Positions 7,976 through 16,676 of a stretch of DNA of 49,059 nucleotides are shown in pieces. The position numbers and the translations under genes were made by a program. Origin of the DNA: JBGQBN01 sp041494805. GTDB lineage: Bacteria; Acidobacteriota; Terriglobia; Terriglobales; Acidobacteriaceae. Location: positions 1 to 49,059 of the forward strand of contig JBGQBN010000028.1 in assembly GCA_041494805.1 (NCBI GenBank), read 5' to 3'. Each line of letters starts with the position of its first letter. The first letter of the stretch is position 1. The notes beneath the pieces were generated by a model. The model searched no databases. It worked only from the letters and a program-made list of their open reading frames with translations, and was not told where the DNA came from.

Positions 7976-9721
7976 CTAAGCCTGGGCGGCCTCGGCCAGT
8001 GCACCCTCGGTGGCCACGGGAAAACGCATAACGAACACGGCCCCGCCTTCTGGCCGGTTGTGGCAGCTGATCTGGCCCTTGTGGTCCTGTACGACGCCGT
8101 AGGTTGCGCTCAGGCCCAGCCCTGTGCCCTTGCCGATGGGCTTAGTGGTGTAGAAAGGATCAAACACGCGCTGCGGCTCCCTGATTCCAGGGCCGGAATC
8201 GGAGAATTCCAGCACAACTTCGCTGCCTTCCTGCCGCGCGCTCACCGAAAACATTCCTCCGCCCACGTCTTCGAGAGCATCCATGGCGTTGGCGATGATT
8301 TCCAGGCAGCACTGGAAGAGCTGGTTGCTGTTGCCCCAGATGCGCGGCAGGTCAGGTGGGATTTTTGTGTCCACCCGGATCTTCCTGGTTTCCATACGGA
8401 GCATTTCCAAATGCAGGATGCGGTTGAGCAGCGAACTCATATCCACCAACGTTTTCTTCGCCGGGGACTGCTGCGCAAAGCTGAGCAGACCGGCAACCAG
8501 GTCCCGGGTGCGCCGGGCTTGCTGCCCGATCTTGCGTGCCATGCTGACCTGGTTCGATTCCAGACCCTCATTGGCCACCAGTAGTTCCGAATATCCCAGG
8601 ATGGCCGCCAGGGGGTTGTTGATCTCGTGCGCCGCCCCGGCCACCAGTTGCCCCAGCGACGCCAGTTTTTCCCTTTGCACCAACTGGGTCTGCAGGCGCT
8701 GCAGACTTTCCAGGCTGTGATGCGACTCCTCCAGCAGCCGCACCAGTTCACGGTCGAGCAGGTATTGGCGGATGAAAACGAAGCACCCCAGCACCAACAT
8801 CGCTGCCAGCGTGACCAGCAAGCGGAAGTGGCGTAAGCGGTCAGGTGCAGTGTCGAAAAAAGCTGCGTACCAGCCCATTACCGGCAGGGAAAGAATGGCG
8901 AGCATGGCCAGCCGCGGCGCCATCGACAACCAACTGCTATGTTGCGCCGGCGCAGGCTCGCAGTCCGGTTTCAGTTCCCGCGCCAGCAGCCCCGCCCAGA
9001 TCAGCCAGCAGATGGAAGCGACAAACGGGATATCATAAATGCTGCCACTGTAGTACTGGCCGCGGGCGATGGCCGCGTTCATGGACTCGGAACATAATGT
9101 GTACATCGCGTTGGCGACAAACAGATTCCAGTAGATCTTCTTCCACGTGCCCTGCGTACTCGCCGCCAGTATTCCGAGTGCCCCCAGCAGTACCAGGTTT
9201 TCCAGCAGGTACAGCAGGTCATAGTTGCGGCTGTAGACCGACGGGTTCAGAACGACATACTCATCCGGGAACACGATGAACGCGTAAAGAAACATCCACC
9301 AGATCAGCAGCATCAGGAAGTTCAACGTGCTGAAGTAGGTCTTCTTCTCTTCCTGCGGACGGTGCGGCCTCAGGGCGACCGCCGCCATGAACGGCACGAC
9401 GTGAACAAACAGGATCACATCTCCCACAAACGGTTCGGGTAGGTCGCGGCGCAGAATCACTTCGTAGAGCGTCCACAGCCCCTGATTGACCGTCCACAGG
9501 AAACATCCCACCGCCATCAGGCCCCAGAAGATCCGGGTCTGGCCGCGGTTGGAAACGGCATTGGCTACCATGACAGCCGTGGAAAGAGCGATGAGCAGTA
9601 GAGAGGTAGTGTCGCCCAGAGCGAACGCCGCCGGACCAGGCTTCAAACTGAGCGACACGACGGCAAACGCCAGAATCAAACCGGCCGTGCAACTCATCCA
9701 CCACTGTCGTGCAAAAGTCAT
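7976..9721 (-). CDS. Membrane sensor histidine kinase
   Basis: A 581-residue two-component sensor. The N-terminal ~300 residues hold about eight to ten hydrophobic segments (for example LILAFAVVSLSL and LLLIALSTAVMVANAV) with no recognisable periplasmic ligand domain, so sensing may occur within the membrane. A linker coiled coil follows, then HisKA with the phospho-acceptor in AAHEINNPLAAILGYSELL (His near residue 364). The HATPase domain shows the N box (IIANAMDAL), G1 box (DSGPGI), F box (FDPFYTTKP) and G2 box (GTGLGLSATYGVV). No receiver domain or response regulator gene is adjacent, so its partner lies elsewhere. The family of the membrane domain is not identified. Confidence 0.9.
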   Translation of the reverse strand: MTFARQWWMSCTAGLILAFAVVSLSLKPGPAAFALGDTTSLLLIALSTAVMVANAVSNRGQTRIFWGLMAVGCFLWTVNQGLWTLYEVILRRDLPEPFVGDVILFVHVVPFMAAVALRPHRPQEEKKTYFSTLNFLMLLIWWMFLYAFIVFPDEYVVLNPSVYSRNYDLLYLLENLVLLGALGILAASTQGTWKKIYWNLFVANAMYTLCSESMNAAIARGQYYSGSIYDIPFVASICWLIWAGLLARELKPDCEPAPAQHSSWLSMAPRLAMLAILSLPVMGWYAAFFDTAPDRLRHFRLLVTLAAMLVLGCFVFIRQYLLDRELVRLLEESHHSLESLQRLQTQLVQREKLASLGQLVAGAAHEINNPLAAILGYSELLVANEGLESNQVSMARKIGQQARRTRDLVAGLLSFAQQSPAKKTLVDMSSLLNRILHLEMLRMETRKIRVDTKIPPDLPRIWGNSNQLFQCCLEIIANAMDALEDVGGGMFSVSARQEGSEVVLEFSDSGPGIREPQRVFDPFYTTKPIGKGTGLGLSATYGVVQDHKGQISCHNRPEGGAVFVMRFPVATEGALAEAAQA

Positions 9722-9855
9722 TTGCTGGTTCGAATTCTAAAGGGCCCGGTTCGTTGGCCGATAGGTCTCTGGCGAGACCCGGGGGTTACTTAAGTACTCC
9801 AAGCTACCCGGCGAAGCTTGTTTTGCATCAACCGCGCCCATGCATGCGCCTCTGC

Positions 9856-9870
9856 TAGAATCAGCCCATG
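9856..9870 (+). promoter_or_regulatory. -10 box six bases before the hemB start (leaderless candidate)
   Basis: TAGAAT at 9856-9861, then six bases, then ATG at 9868. No Shine-Dalgarno is present. No convincing -35 is seen. Transcription starting about 7 bases after the -10 would begin at the ATG. Confidence 0.5.
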
Positions 9871-10896
9871 GCGTTCCCGGTCACACGCCTCCGCCGCCTC
9901 CGCCGCAGCGAGCAACTGCGCTCGATGGTGCGCGAGACCCGGCTCACCCCCGAAGCATTCGTCTATCCGCTGTTCGTTTGCCCTGGCGAGGGTGTGCGCA
10001 AAGAAGTACGTTCCATGCCAGGCGTTTTCAATCTGTCAGTGGACGAGGCGGTGAAAGAAGCGCGTCAAACCTACTCGCTGGGCGTGCCCGCAATCATCCT
10101 GTTCGGTTTGCCAGACAAGAAAGATGAAGTCGCCACCGGCGCCTGGGCGGAAGACGGCATCGTGCAGCAGGCGGCCCGCGCCATCAAACGCGAAGTCCCG
10201 AAGCTCATCCTGATGGGCGATGTCTGTCTGTGCGAGTACATGTCACATGGCCACTGCGGAATTGTGCGGACGAACGGCCCCCAATCCCTGGGAGCCGCCG
10301 TCGCCTTGCCCCCTGCCACAACCACTGATTACGAGATTGACAACGACGCCACCCTCGAACTGCTGGCTCGCACCTCGGTCTCGCTGGTGCGCGCCGGGGT
10401 GGACATCGTTGCTCCCTCCGACATGATGGATGGCCGCGTGGGCGCCATCCGCAAGGCGCTCGACCAGGCCAGCCTGACCAACACACCGATCCTTTCTTAT
10501 GCGGCCAAGTTTGCTTCGGGATTCTACGGACCCTTCCGTGAAGCCGCCGATTCTGCGCCCCAGTTCGGTGACCGCCGGTCTTATCAGATGGATGGAGCGA
10601 ATTTGCGCGAGGCCATGCGGGAAATTGAATTGGATATTGAAGAAGGCGCGGACATGATCATGGTGAAACCGGCCATGCCCTATCTGGACGTGATCGCCGC
10701 GGCGCGGGACCGCTTTGATTTGCCTTTGGCGGCTTACCAGGTCTCGGGGGAGTACGCCATGATCGAAGCAGCGGCGCGCAATAACTGGATTGATCGCGAG
10801 CGCGTCATGATGGAATCGCTGGTTTCCATTCGGCGGGCCGGGGCGAGCATTATCCTCACGTATTACGCTAAGGAAGCCGCTCGACTGCTTAGCTGA
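9868..10896 (+). CDS. hemB: Delta-aminolevulinic acid dehydratase (porphobilinogen synthase)
   Basis: Condenses two 5-aminolevulinate molecules to porphobilinogen in tetrapyrrole synthesis. The 342-residue protein is full length. The metal-binding loop DVCLCEYMSHGHCG is Cys-rich, indicating a zinc-type active site. The two Schiff-base lysines are seen in YAAKFASGFYGPFREA and MVKPAMPYLDVI. DIVAPSDMMDGRVGAIR is also typical. The start is the ATG at 9868; an earlier in-frame start is unlikely because the N-terminus FPVTRLRRLRRSEQLR matches the family. It leads the plus-strand run of genes. Haem supply fits with the cytochrome c gene 5 kb downstream, although they are probably not one transcript. 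Confidence 0.97.
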   Translation: MAFPVTRLRRLRRSEQLRSMVRETRLTPEAFVYPLFVCPGEGVRKEVRSMPGVFNLSVDEAVKEARQTYSLGVPAIILFGLPDKKDEVATGAWAEDGIVQQAARAIKREVPKLILMGDVCLCEYMSHGHCGIVRTNGPQSLGAAVALPPATTTDYEIDNDATLELLARTSVSLVRAGVDIVAPSDMMDGRVGAIRKALDQASLTNTPILSYAAKFASGFYGPFREAADSAPQFGDRRSYQMDGANLREAMREIELDIEEGADMIMVKPAMPYLDVIAAARDRFDLPLAAYQVSGEYAMIEAAARNNWIDRERVMMESLVSIRRAGASIILTYYAKEAARLLS

Positions 10897-10910
10897 CTTC
10901 CCTTTTCCTC

Positions 10911-10935
10911 GTCTGAGAACCGAGAACCGCAACTG
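10911..10935. repeat. 7-bp-period repeat after hemB
   Basis: Degenerate heptads of the TGAGAAC/CGAGAAC type in the 116-bp gap before lpdA. The same sequence type is found at 14461-14489 and 20231-20266. Confidence 0.7.
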
Positions 10936-11012
10936 TTTTCCGAATCCCCAACCCCTGTCGTAGAATCACCTATTTGAGTACCTGTCATTATTCTTGCTAG
11001 GGGAGCACTCTT

Positions 11013-12428
11013 TTGCCTGAAGCCATCTACGACGTCGCTATCATCGGCAGCGGTCCCGCCGGATACACGGCCGCCATTCGCGCCGGCCAGTATGGCCTCA
11101 AAACCTCTCTTATCGAAAAAGACAACGTGCTCGGAGGCACCTGCCTGCACGTGGGCTGCATTCCGACCAAGGCGCTGCTATTCAACGCTGAAATCTGGGA
11201 CCACTTGAAAGATGCCAAAGAGTTCGGCATTGAGGGAGTGGACTCTCGCAAGCTGAACTGGGCCGCGGTCCAGGAACGTAAATTGAAGATCGTCACCAAG
11301 CATGCCAAGGGTCTCGAATTCCTCATGCGCAAGAACAAGGTCGAGACCATCAGGGGATACGGCAAGCTCACCGGGCCCGCGCAAAATGGCATTCTCACCG
11401 TCGAGGTCACGGCCGACAGCAAGGCGACGAACATCAAAGCGAAGAATGTCATTCTCTCCACCGGTTCAGAAGCCCGCATGCTGCCCGGTCTGGAACCCAA
11501 CGACCGGATCCTGACCAACATTGAGATTCTCAGCCTGAAAGACATTCCCAAGTCACTGGTGGTGGTCGGCGCGGGCGCGGTCGGCGTGGAATTCGCCTCC
11601 ATCTTCCGTTCTTTTGACACCGAGGTCACGATTCTCGAGATGCTGCCCCGCCTGGTTCCCGTCGAGGATGAAGACGTTTCCAAGGAATTGGCCCGCGTCT
11701 ATCGCCAGCGCGGCATCAATTTCCATACCGGTGCGAAAGTTGAAAAGGTGGAAAAAACCAAGTCTGGGATGGCAGTGACCTTCAGCGTGGACGGCAAACA
11801 ACAGAAACTCGAAACCGAGAGAATCCTGATCGCCGTAGGCCGTAAGCCGCGCACCGAAAACATCGGCCTGGAAAGAACCAAGATCAAGCCTGATCGCGGC
11901 TGCATCAAAACCGACAGCTGGATGCAGACTGCTGAGCCCAGCGTTTATGCCATCGGCGATATCGTGCTCGGGACGCCGCAACTGGCGCACGTCGGCGCCA
12001 TGGAAGGCATCGTTGCTGTGACCAAGATCGCCGGCAAGCCGGGCAAACCGATCAATCCTGAGCACATCCCGAACGCCACTTATTGCCACCCGGAAATAGG
12101 CAGCGTCGGCCTGACCGAGGCCAGAGCCGAAGAGGCAGGCTACAACGTCAAAGTCGGTAAGTTTCCGTTCACCGCAAACTCACGGGCCTCGATCGTCGGC
12201 CAGCACGAGGGCTTCATCAAAATTGTCTCCGACGCGGACCACGGTGAGATTCTGGGCGTGCACATCATCGGCCCGCAGGCCACAGAGTTAATCGCCGAAG
12301 CCGTCGCCGCCATGGAACTGGAAGCCACGGTAGAAGACCTGATGTGGACGATCCACGCGCATCCGACGCTGGCCGAAGCCATGCTCGATGCCTCGAACAG
12401 CGTGTATGGACTGGCGATTAACGCATGA
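11013..12428 (+). CDS. lpdA: Dihydrolipoamide dehydrogenase (E3)
   Basis: FAD enzyme that reoxidises the dihydrolipoyl groups of the 2-oxoacid dehydrogenase complex with NAD+. Start is the TTG at 11013, supported by AGGGGAG seven bases upstream. Visible are the FAD Rossmann motif GSGPAGYTAAIRAG, the redox disulfide GGTCLHVGCIPTK, the NAD motif VVVGAGAVGVEFASIF, the second FAD motif YAIGDIV, and the C-terminal dimerisation domain with the catalytic His of WTIHAHPTLAEA. The 471 residues match the family. It heads a locus encoding lipoate transfer, E1 alpha, E1 beta and E2, so it probably serves that complex and perhaps others. Confidence 0.96.
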   Translation: MPEAIYDVAIIGSGPAGYTAAIRAGQYGLKTSLIEKDNVLGGTCLHVGCIPTKALLFNAEIWDHLKDAKEFGIEGVDSRKLNWAAVQERKLKIVTKHAKGLEFLMRKNKVETIRGYGKLTGPAQNGILTVEVTADSKATNIKAKNVILSTGSEARMLPGLEPNDRILTNIEILSLKDIPKSLVVVGAGAVGVEFASIFRSFDTEVTILEMLPRLVPVEDEDVSKELARVYRQRGINFHTGAKVEKVEKTKSGMAVTFSVDGKQQKLETERILIAVGRKPRTENIGLERTKIKPDRGCIKTDSWMQTAEPSVYAIGDIVLGTPQLAHVGAMEGIVAVTKIAGKPGKPINPEHIPNATYCHPEIGSVGLTEARAEEAGYNVKVGKFPFTANSRASIVGQHEGFIKIVSDADHGEILGVHIIGPQATELIAEAVAAMELEATVEDLMWTIHAHPTLAEAMLDASNSVYGLAINA

Positions 12429-12435
12429 GAGACCA

Positions 12436-12508
12436 GCCACGGATTTTCGCGGATCTTCATGGATAGAGCTTTTTTTCTGATCAGTGTTAATCCGTGAAAA
12501 TCCGTGGC
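12436..12508. repeat. 19-bp inverted repeat (ATCCGTG type) overlapping the lipB start
   Basis: Arms at 12436-12454 and 12490-12508 are complementary at 18 of 19 positions, with a 35-base loop. The 3' arm contains the lipB start codon GTG at 12504-12506. A one-sided relative (TCTGCGGTAATCTGCGGC) lies upstream of the E1 beta gene at 14698-14715. Confidence 0.8.
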
Positions 12509-13289
12509 CAAGAAGTTCGTGATCTCCGTCCTCCAACTCGGCACCGTTGATTACGCCACCGCCCTGCGTCTGCAGCAGCGGCTCGTCGAACTCCGCAAAG
12601 ACGGCCGCATCGGCGATGTCCTGCTGCTCCTTGAGCACACACCAGTCATCACCCTCGGTCGCAACGCCAAATCCGTCAACGTAATCGCATCACCTGAACA
12701 GCTCGCCGAACGCGGCGTAGAACTCTTCGAGTGTGATCGCGGCGGCGACGTGACTTTCCACGGCCCGGGACAGCTGATCGGCTATCCCATCTTGGACTTG
12801 CGCGGTTTTCCATCGACTGCGGGCAAGCGGAGTACGTTGGGCGCGGTCGAATACGTGCGCCGCCTGGAAGAGGTCTTGATCCGCACCTGCGCGGATTTCG
12901 GAATTCCAACGGAGAGAGTGGCCGGATTGACCGGTGTGTGGACAATGGAGGAAGCCAAAATCGCCGCCATCGGCGTCCACATTTCCCGCGGAGTGACTTC
13001 CCACGGCTTCGCCCTGAACGTGAACACCGATCTCGACTACTTCAATCTGATCGTCCCCTGTGGTATCGCCGCGAAACCCGTCACGTCCTTGGCGAAAGAA
13101 CTCGACAAGCAGCTGGTATTGCAGGAGGTTGCCCACGCGGTCTCCCGCAATTTCGGCGTGGTATTCAACAGCCAGATTCTCTGGCTGGAAACTCTGGACG
13201 CCCTACTGGGACACGCGGTCGGCGTGCCCCTAAAGCCCCCACCCGAATTGCGCAAACTTCACAAAGAGGAAGATACGTTCCAAGCGTAG
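12504..13289 (+). CDS. lipB: Octanoyl-[acyl-carrier-protein]:protein transferase LipB
   Basis: Transfers octanoyl from acyl carrier protein to lipoyl domains, the first step of lipoylation. The E2 gene of this locus encodes such a domain. Family motifs are RGGDVTFHGPGQLIGYPIL, the catalytic Lys in EAKIAAIGVHISRG and the acyl-accepting Cys in NLIVPCGI. The 261 residues are slightly long because of a C-terminal tail. The GTG start at 12504 has no Shine-Dalgarno and lies within the right arm of a dispersed hairpin repeat; a second in-frame GTG at 12519 is an alternative and would also keep the conserved VLQLG segment. lpdA ends 75 bases upstream. Confidence 0.94.
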   Translation: MAKKFVISVLQLGTVDYATALRLQQRLVELRKDGRIGDVLLLLEHTPVITLGRNAKSVNVIASPEQLAERGVELFECDRGGDVTFHGPGQLIGYPILDLRGFPSTAGKRSTLGAVEYVRRLEEVLIRTCADFGIPTERVAGLTGVWTMEEAKIAAIGVHISRGVTSHGFALNVNTDLDYFNLIVPCGIAAKPVTSLAKELDKQLVLQEVAHAVSRNFGVVFNSQILWLETLDALLGHAVGVPLKPPPELRKLHKEEDTFQA

Positions 13290-13295
13290 CGCCTC

Positions 13296-13370
13296 GTGTG
13301 GCGCGGGCGCCCTCGCCCGCGAAAGCCGCAGAGCGGCGAAAGAGTCGCCAGGCGCGACAGAACCCAGCCT
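13296..13370. repeat. GGGCG palindromic (REP-like) element
   Basis: GTGTGGCGCGGGCG followed by CGCCCGCG-type complement and a second GCCGCAGAGCGGC hairpin, in the gap between lipB and the E1 alpha gene. It resembles the sequence at 20743-20773 and, more loosely, the GGGACGGG elements. Confidence 0.6.
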
Positions 13371-13399
13371 GTCGCGTTAGCATTGAGGACGCCCATCCC

Positions 13400-14686
13400 A
13401 TGGCCAAGAAGCCAACCAAACGCCCCGCGGAAAAACCCGGCCCCAACGGCCGCCGAAGTTCCGCCCCAGCGAGCAACCAGCGCACGTACACCATTCTCGA
13501 CTACCGCCTGGAGAAACCCAGCTTCACCCTGCGCCCGATCCGCAAAGGTGATGAAGTCCGCTATGAAGTCGAAGGCGATCTCACCGCCCCCGTCCCGCCC
13601 ATCCGTGAATCGAAGTACCTCGACAAGAAACAACACATCGAGATCTACCGCTGGATGCTGCTCAACCGCAAAATGGAGACCGCCCTCGAGAATCTCTACA
13701 AACAGGGCAAGGTAGTCGGCGGCGTCTACTTCGGCCTGGGCCAGGAAGCCTGCTCCTGCGCCTCCGCTTACGCTCTTCACAAAGACGACTGGATGGGCCC
13801 CATGATCCGCAACCAGGGCTCGATGCTGGTCCGCGGCTTCTCCGCCCGCGACATCATGATGCAGTACATGGCCAAGGCCGGCTCGCCCACCAAAGGCCGC
13901 GACGCCTCCTCTCACTTCGGCGACATCAAAGACCGCAACGTGGTAGCGCCTATCTCCACCCTCGGTGATCTCATCCCAGTACTCGCCGGGGTGGCCCTGG
14001 GCGCGCGCCTCCAGGGACGTAACATCGCCGTGATGACCTACATCGGTGATGGCGGCCAGTCCACCGGAGTCACCTACGAAGGCTTGAACTTCGCCGCCGT
14101 GCAAGATCTCGGCCTGGTGCTTTTCGTCGAAAATAATCTCTGGGGATACTCCACGCCCGCCGACATGCAATTCCGCGTGAAAGACCTGGCCGAGCGCGCC
14201 ATCGCCTACGGCATCCCCGGCGTGATCGTAGATGGCACCGACGCCTGCCAGGTCTACGACGCTGCCCACGAAGCCTGCGAGCGCGCCCGCCGTGGCCAGG
14301 GTCCCACACTCATCGAAGCGAAGATGATGCGTATGAAAGGCCACGCCATCCACGACGCCGCGGAGTATGTCCCCAAGCCGCTGTTCGAGTACTGGCGTAA
14401 GCGGGATTGCATCGCGCGCCTTGAGAATTATCTGGTGAATGTGAAGAAGTGGCTAACCCCCACTGAGAACCGAGAACTGATAACTGGGGTTGATCAACAA
14501 CTCGAGGCCGACCGCGACTTCGCGGTCGCCAGCCCGATGCCGGAACCAGAATCGGCCGCCGGTGGCGTGTACTGCGAGGATGGTTGCCACCAGATCAAGC
14601 CGAAGTATGCTGTGCCTAAAGTAAGTGTAGCGAAGTCAATCTCTACCATCTCAAAAGAGAAAGAGGCGGCGGTACATTTGAAGTAA
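13400..14686 (+). CDS. pdhA: 2-oxoacid dehydrogenase E1 alpha subunit
   Basis: Thiamine-diphosphate-dependent E1 alpha chain that decarboxylates the 2-oxoacid together with E1 beta. The frame is open from 12938, inside lipB; the real start is the ATG at 13400 with GAGGA about 10 bases upstream. After a Lys/Pro-rich tail of about 30 residues comes typical E1 sequence: YRWMLLNRKMETALENLYKQGKV split across the first helices, GLGQEACS, and the thiamine diphosphate site GDGGQSTG through to ENNLWGYSTP. Residues about 354-363 (PTENRELITG) are encoded by a dispersed heptad repeat in frame. The C-terminus has two Cys (YCEDGCH) and is unusual. Substrate (pyruvate or branched-chain oxoacid) cannot be told from sequence, so the symbol is tentative. 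Confidence 0.9.
   Translation: MAKKPTKRPAEKPGPNGRRSSAPASNQRTYTILDYRLEKPSFTLRPIRKGDEVRYEVEGDLTAPVPPIRESKYLDKKQHIEIYRWMLLNRKMETALENLYKQGKVVGGVYFGLGQEACSCASAYALHKDDWMGPMIRNQGSMLVRGFSARDIMMQYMAKAGSPTKGRDASSHFGDIKDRNVVAPISTLGDLIPVLAGVALGARLQGRNIAVMTYIGDGGQSTGVTYEGLNFAAVQDLGLVLFVENNLWGYSTPADMQFRVKDLAERAIAYGIPGVIVDGTDACQVYDAAHEACERARRGQGPTLIEAKMMRMKGHAIHDAAEYVPKPLFEYWRKRDCIARLENYLVNVKKWLTPTENRELITGVDQQLEADRDFAVASPMPEPESAAGGVYCEDGCHQIKPKYAVPKVSVAKSISTISKEKEAAVHLK
14461..14489. repeat. 7-bp-period repeat inside the E1 alpha gene
   Basis: Degenerate heptads GAGAACC / GAGAACT / GATAACT. The same unit is intergenic at 10911-10935 and 20231-20266. It is translated in frame here. Confidence 0.75.
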
Positions 14687-14729
14687 GAGACCTGCGTTTG
14701 TCTGCGGTAATCTGCGGCGAAACGAACCT

Positions 14730-15704
14730 ATGCCCCAACTCACCTATCTCGAAGCCATCCGCCAGGGCATCTGGGAAGAAATGGAGCGCGACCCCACCGT
14801 CTTCTGCCTCGGCGAAGACATTGGCATTTACGGCGGCGCCTTCAAAGTCACCGACGGCTTCATCTACCGCTTCGGTCCCGAGCGCGTCATTGACACGCCC
14901 ATCGCCGAGTCCGCCATCGTGGGCGCGGCTTTCGGAGCATCGCTCACCGGCATGCGTCCGGTCGCTGAATTCCAGTTCATGGATTTCATCGGCTGCGCCT
15001 TCAACCAGATCGTCAACATGGTTGCAAAAGCCCACTACCGCTGGGGCGCGCCCGCGCCACTCGTCATCCGCGGCCCCAGTGGCGGCAACGTACATGGCGG
15101 CCCCTTCCACTCGCAGAATCCGGAGATGTGGTTCGTGCACGCTCCCGGCCTGAAAGTCGTCTGCCCCGCCAGCGCTTACGACGCGAAAGGCCTGATCAAG
15201 GCCGCCATCCGCGACAACAACCCGGTCATCTTTTTCGAGCACAAATATCTCTACCGCCGCATCAAAGAGGAAGTCCCAGCCGAAGATTATGTAGTGCCCC
15301 TGGGCAAGGCCCGCATCGCTCGCGAAGGCCGCGACCTCAGCATCATTACTTACGCAGCCATGGTGTTCGCAGCGCTGGAAGCCGCCGAGATTCTGGCCAG
15401 AGAAGGGATCGAACTGGAAGTCATCGATCTGCGCACCGTCTCACCACTGGACCGCGAAGCCATTGCTCAAACCGTCCGCAAGACCAACAAAGTCATCCTG
15501 CTGCACGAGGACGTGCGCACCGGCGGCCTCGCCGGTGAAATCAGTGCGATCATCAACGAAGAAGCCTTCGACGATCTCGACGGCCCAATCGTCCGCATCA
15601 CCGCGCAGGATTCACCCGTGCCCTTCTCCCCGCCGCAGGAAGAATATTTCCTGCCCAAGGTAAGTGACGTAGTGCGGGAAGCGCGCCGGTTGAAGGCGTA
15701 TTGA
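14730..15704 (+). CDS. pdhB: 2-oxoacid dehydrogenase E1 beta subunit
   Basis: Partner of the E1 alpha chain; the alpha2beta2 E1 transfers the acyl group to the E2 lipoyl arm. The 324-residue protein shows the transketolase-like pyrimidine domain (CLGEDIGIYGGAFKVTDGF, with the conserved Glu), PIAESAIVGAAFGASLTGM, GPSGGNVHGGPFHSQNPE, and the C-terminal domain with DLRTVSPLDREAI and LLHEDVRTGGLAGEI. It starts at the ATG at 14730, 43 bases after E1 alpha. The gap contains one copy of a TCTGCGG repeat, so the ribosome-binding site is poor. The two subunits are clearly co-transcribed. Confidence 0.95.
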   Translation: MPQLTYLEAIRQGIWEEMERDPTVFCLGEDIGIYGGAFKVTDGFIYRFGPERVIDTPIAESAIVGAAFGASLTGMRPVAEFQFMDFIGCAFNQIVNMVAKAHYRWGAPAPLVIRGPSGGNVHGGPFHSQNPEMWFVHAPGLKVVCPASAYDAKGLIKAAIRDNNPVIFFEHKYLYRRIKEEVPAEDYVVPLGKARIAREGRDLSIITYAAMVFAALEAAEILAREGIELEVIDLRTVSPLDREAIAQTVRKTNKVILLHEDVRTGGLAGEISAIINEEAFDDLDGPIVRITAQDSPVPFSPPQEEYFLPKVSDVVREARRLKAY

Positions 15705-15722
15705 GGGTTGTAACGGAGTCAC

Positions 15723-15956
15723 ATGCACGAAACCCTCGTCACGATCGCCACCTTTCACAGCGAACCCGAGTTCCTGCTGGCCCGCACCAGGCTGGAGTCA
15801 GCTGACATCGAGTGTTTCGCGCTGGGTGAGAACATGCTTCGCATCGCTGGCTGGCATTCGCATATACTCGGTGGAATCGAACTGCAGGTGCGGGAAGCAG
15901 ACGCCCAGGACGCGCTTGCGATCCTGCGTCACGCCGCCCCAATTGATAGTCCATGA
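15723..15956 (+). CDS. DUF2007-type small protein
   Basis: A 77-residue protein with the DUF2007 pattern: ETLVTIATFHSEPEFLLART at the N-terminus and GGIELQVREADAQDALAIL at the C-terminus, a small alpha/beta fold suspected of signalling in the family. The molecular role is not known. It starts 18 bases after the E1 beta gene and so probably belongs to the same transcript. Its tie to the dehydrogenase complex may be only positional. Confidence 0.8.
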   Translation: MHETLVTIATFHSEPEFLLARTRLESADIECFALGENMLRIAGWHSHILGGIELQVREADAQDALAILRHAAPIDSP

Positions 15957-16029
15957 CTTCATAATCGATGACTTGGTAGTTCATGACCGGGCGCGCCTGC
16001 AGCCATAGCAAGTATCTAAAGGAGGAACA

Positions 16030-16587
16030 ATGCGCAATTTTATTCTGGGAGTCATCATCACGTTGCTCGTGCTCGCTCTCGGCAGCCTAGCCTTCGCCCT
16101 ACTCGGCTTCATGCCCACTAACGCTGACGTAGCTCCCCCGCAGATGGAGCGCCGCATTGCCACGAGCGCCATGGATGCCTCCATGGAGCGTCACGCCCCC
16201 CACGTGAACAACCCCCTCCCGCCCACCGACGACAACTTGATCGATGGCATGAAGATCTACACTATGAACTGCGCCCTATGCCACGGCACGCTCGACAACA
16301 AACCCAGTCCGCTGGAGAATTCCTTCTACCCACCCGTCCCCCAGCTCATTCTCGACCCGCTTGACGATCCCGAGTGGCACATTTACTACACTGCCCGTAC
16401 CGGAATTCGCTACACCGGCATGCCTTCCTGGAGCAAAGCTCTGAGTGAGCAGGACATGTGGAAGGTTACTGCTTTTCTCTCCCGCATCGAGAAGCTGCCG
16501 CCAGGCGTGCAGGACTACTGGAAGAAGGCCTTCGGAGTCGGCCCGCCGCCTGTGAGCTCGGGAATGGGGAAAGAGGATAAAGACTAG
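16030..16587 (+). CDS. Membrane-anchored mono-haem cytochrome c
   Basis: A 185-residue protein with one N-terminal membrane anchor (FILGVIITLLVLALGSLAFA) and a periplasmic class I cytochrome c domain. The haem-binding motif is C81-A-L-C84-H85, and a distal Met ligand is likely in YTGMPSWSKAL. A strong AAAGGAGGAA ribosome-binding site at 16018-16026 supports the ATG at 16030. It most likely carries electrons between respiratory complexes or to a terminal reductase; the partner is not shown by the neighbours, which are dehydrogenase genes. The gap before it contains short TGACTT/TGACCG repeats. Confidence 0.9.
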   Translation: MRNFILGVIITLLVLALGSLAFALLGFMPTNADVAPPQMERRIATSAMDASMERHAPHVNNPLPPTDDNLIDGMKIYTMNCALCHGTLDNKPSPLENSFYPPVPQLILDPLDDPEWHIYYTARTGIRYTGMPSWSKALSEQDMWKVTAFLSRIEKLPPGVQDYWKKAFGVGPPPVSSGMGKEDKD

Positions 16588-16676
16588 GCACCGGCGAGAT
16601 GTGTTTAGTCCGTTATATATAATGTGGGTTTGCGTTTGGCCCGAAGGCGTTAACCGGGGCCGCGTGGAAGGGAACT

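Noticed and set aside
13259..14353. 364-codon minus-strand frame opposite the E1 alpha gene
   Set aside because: Gly/Val/His-rich shadow with no family resemblance.
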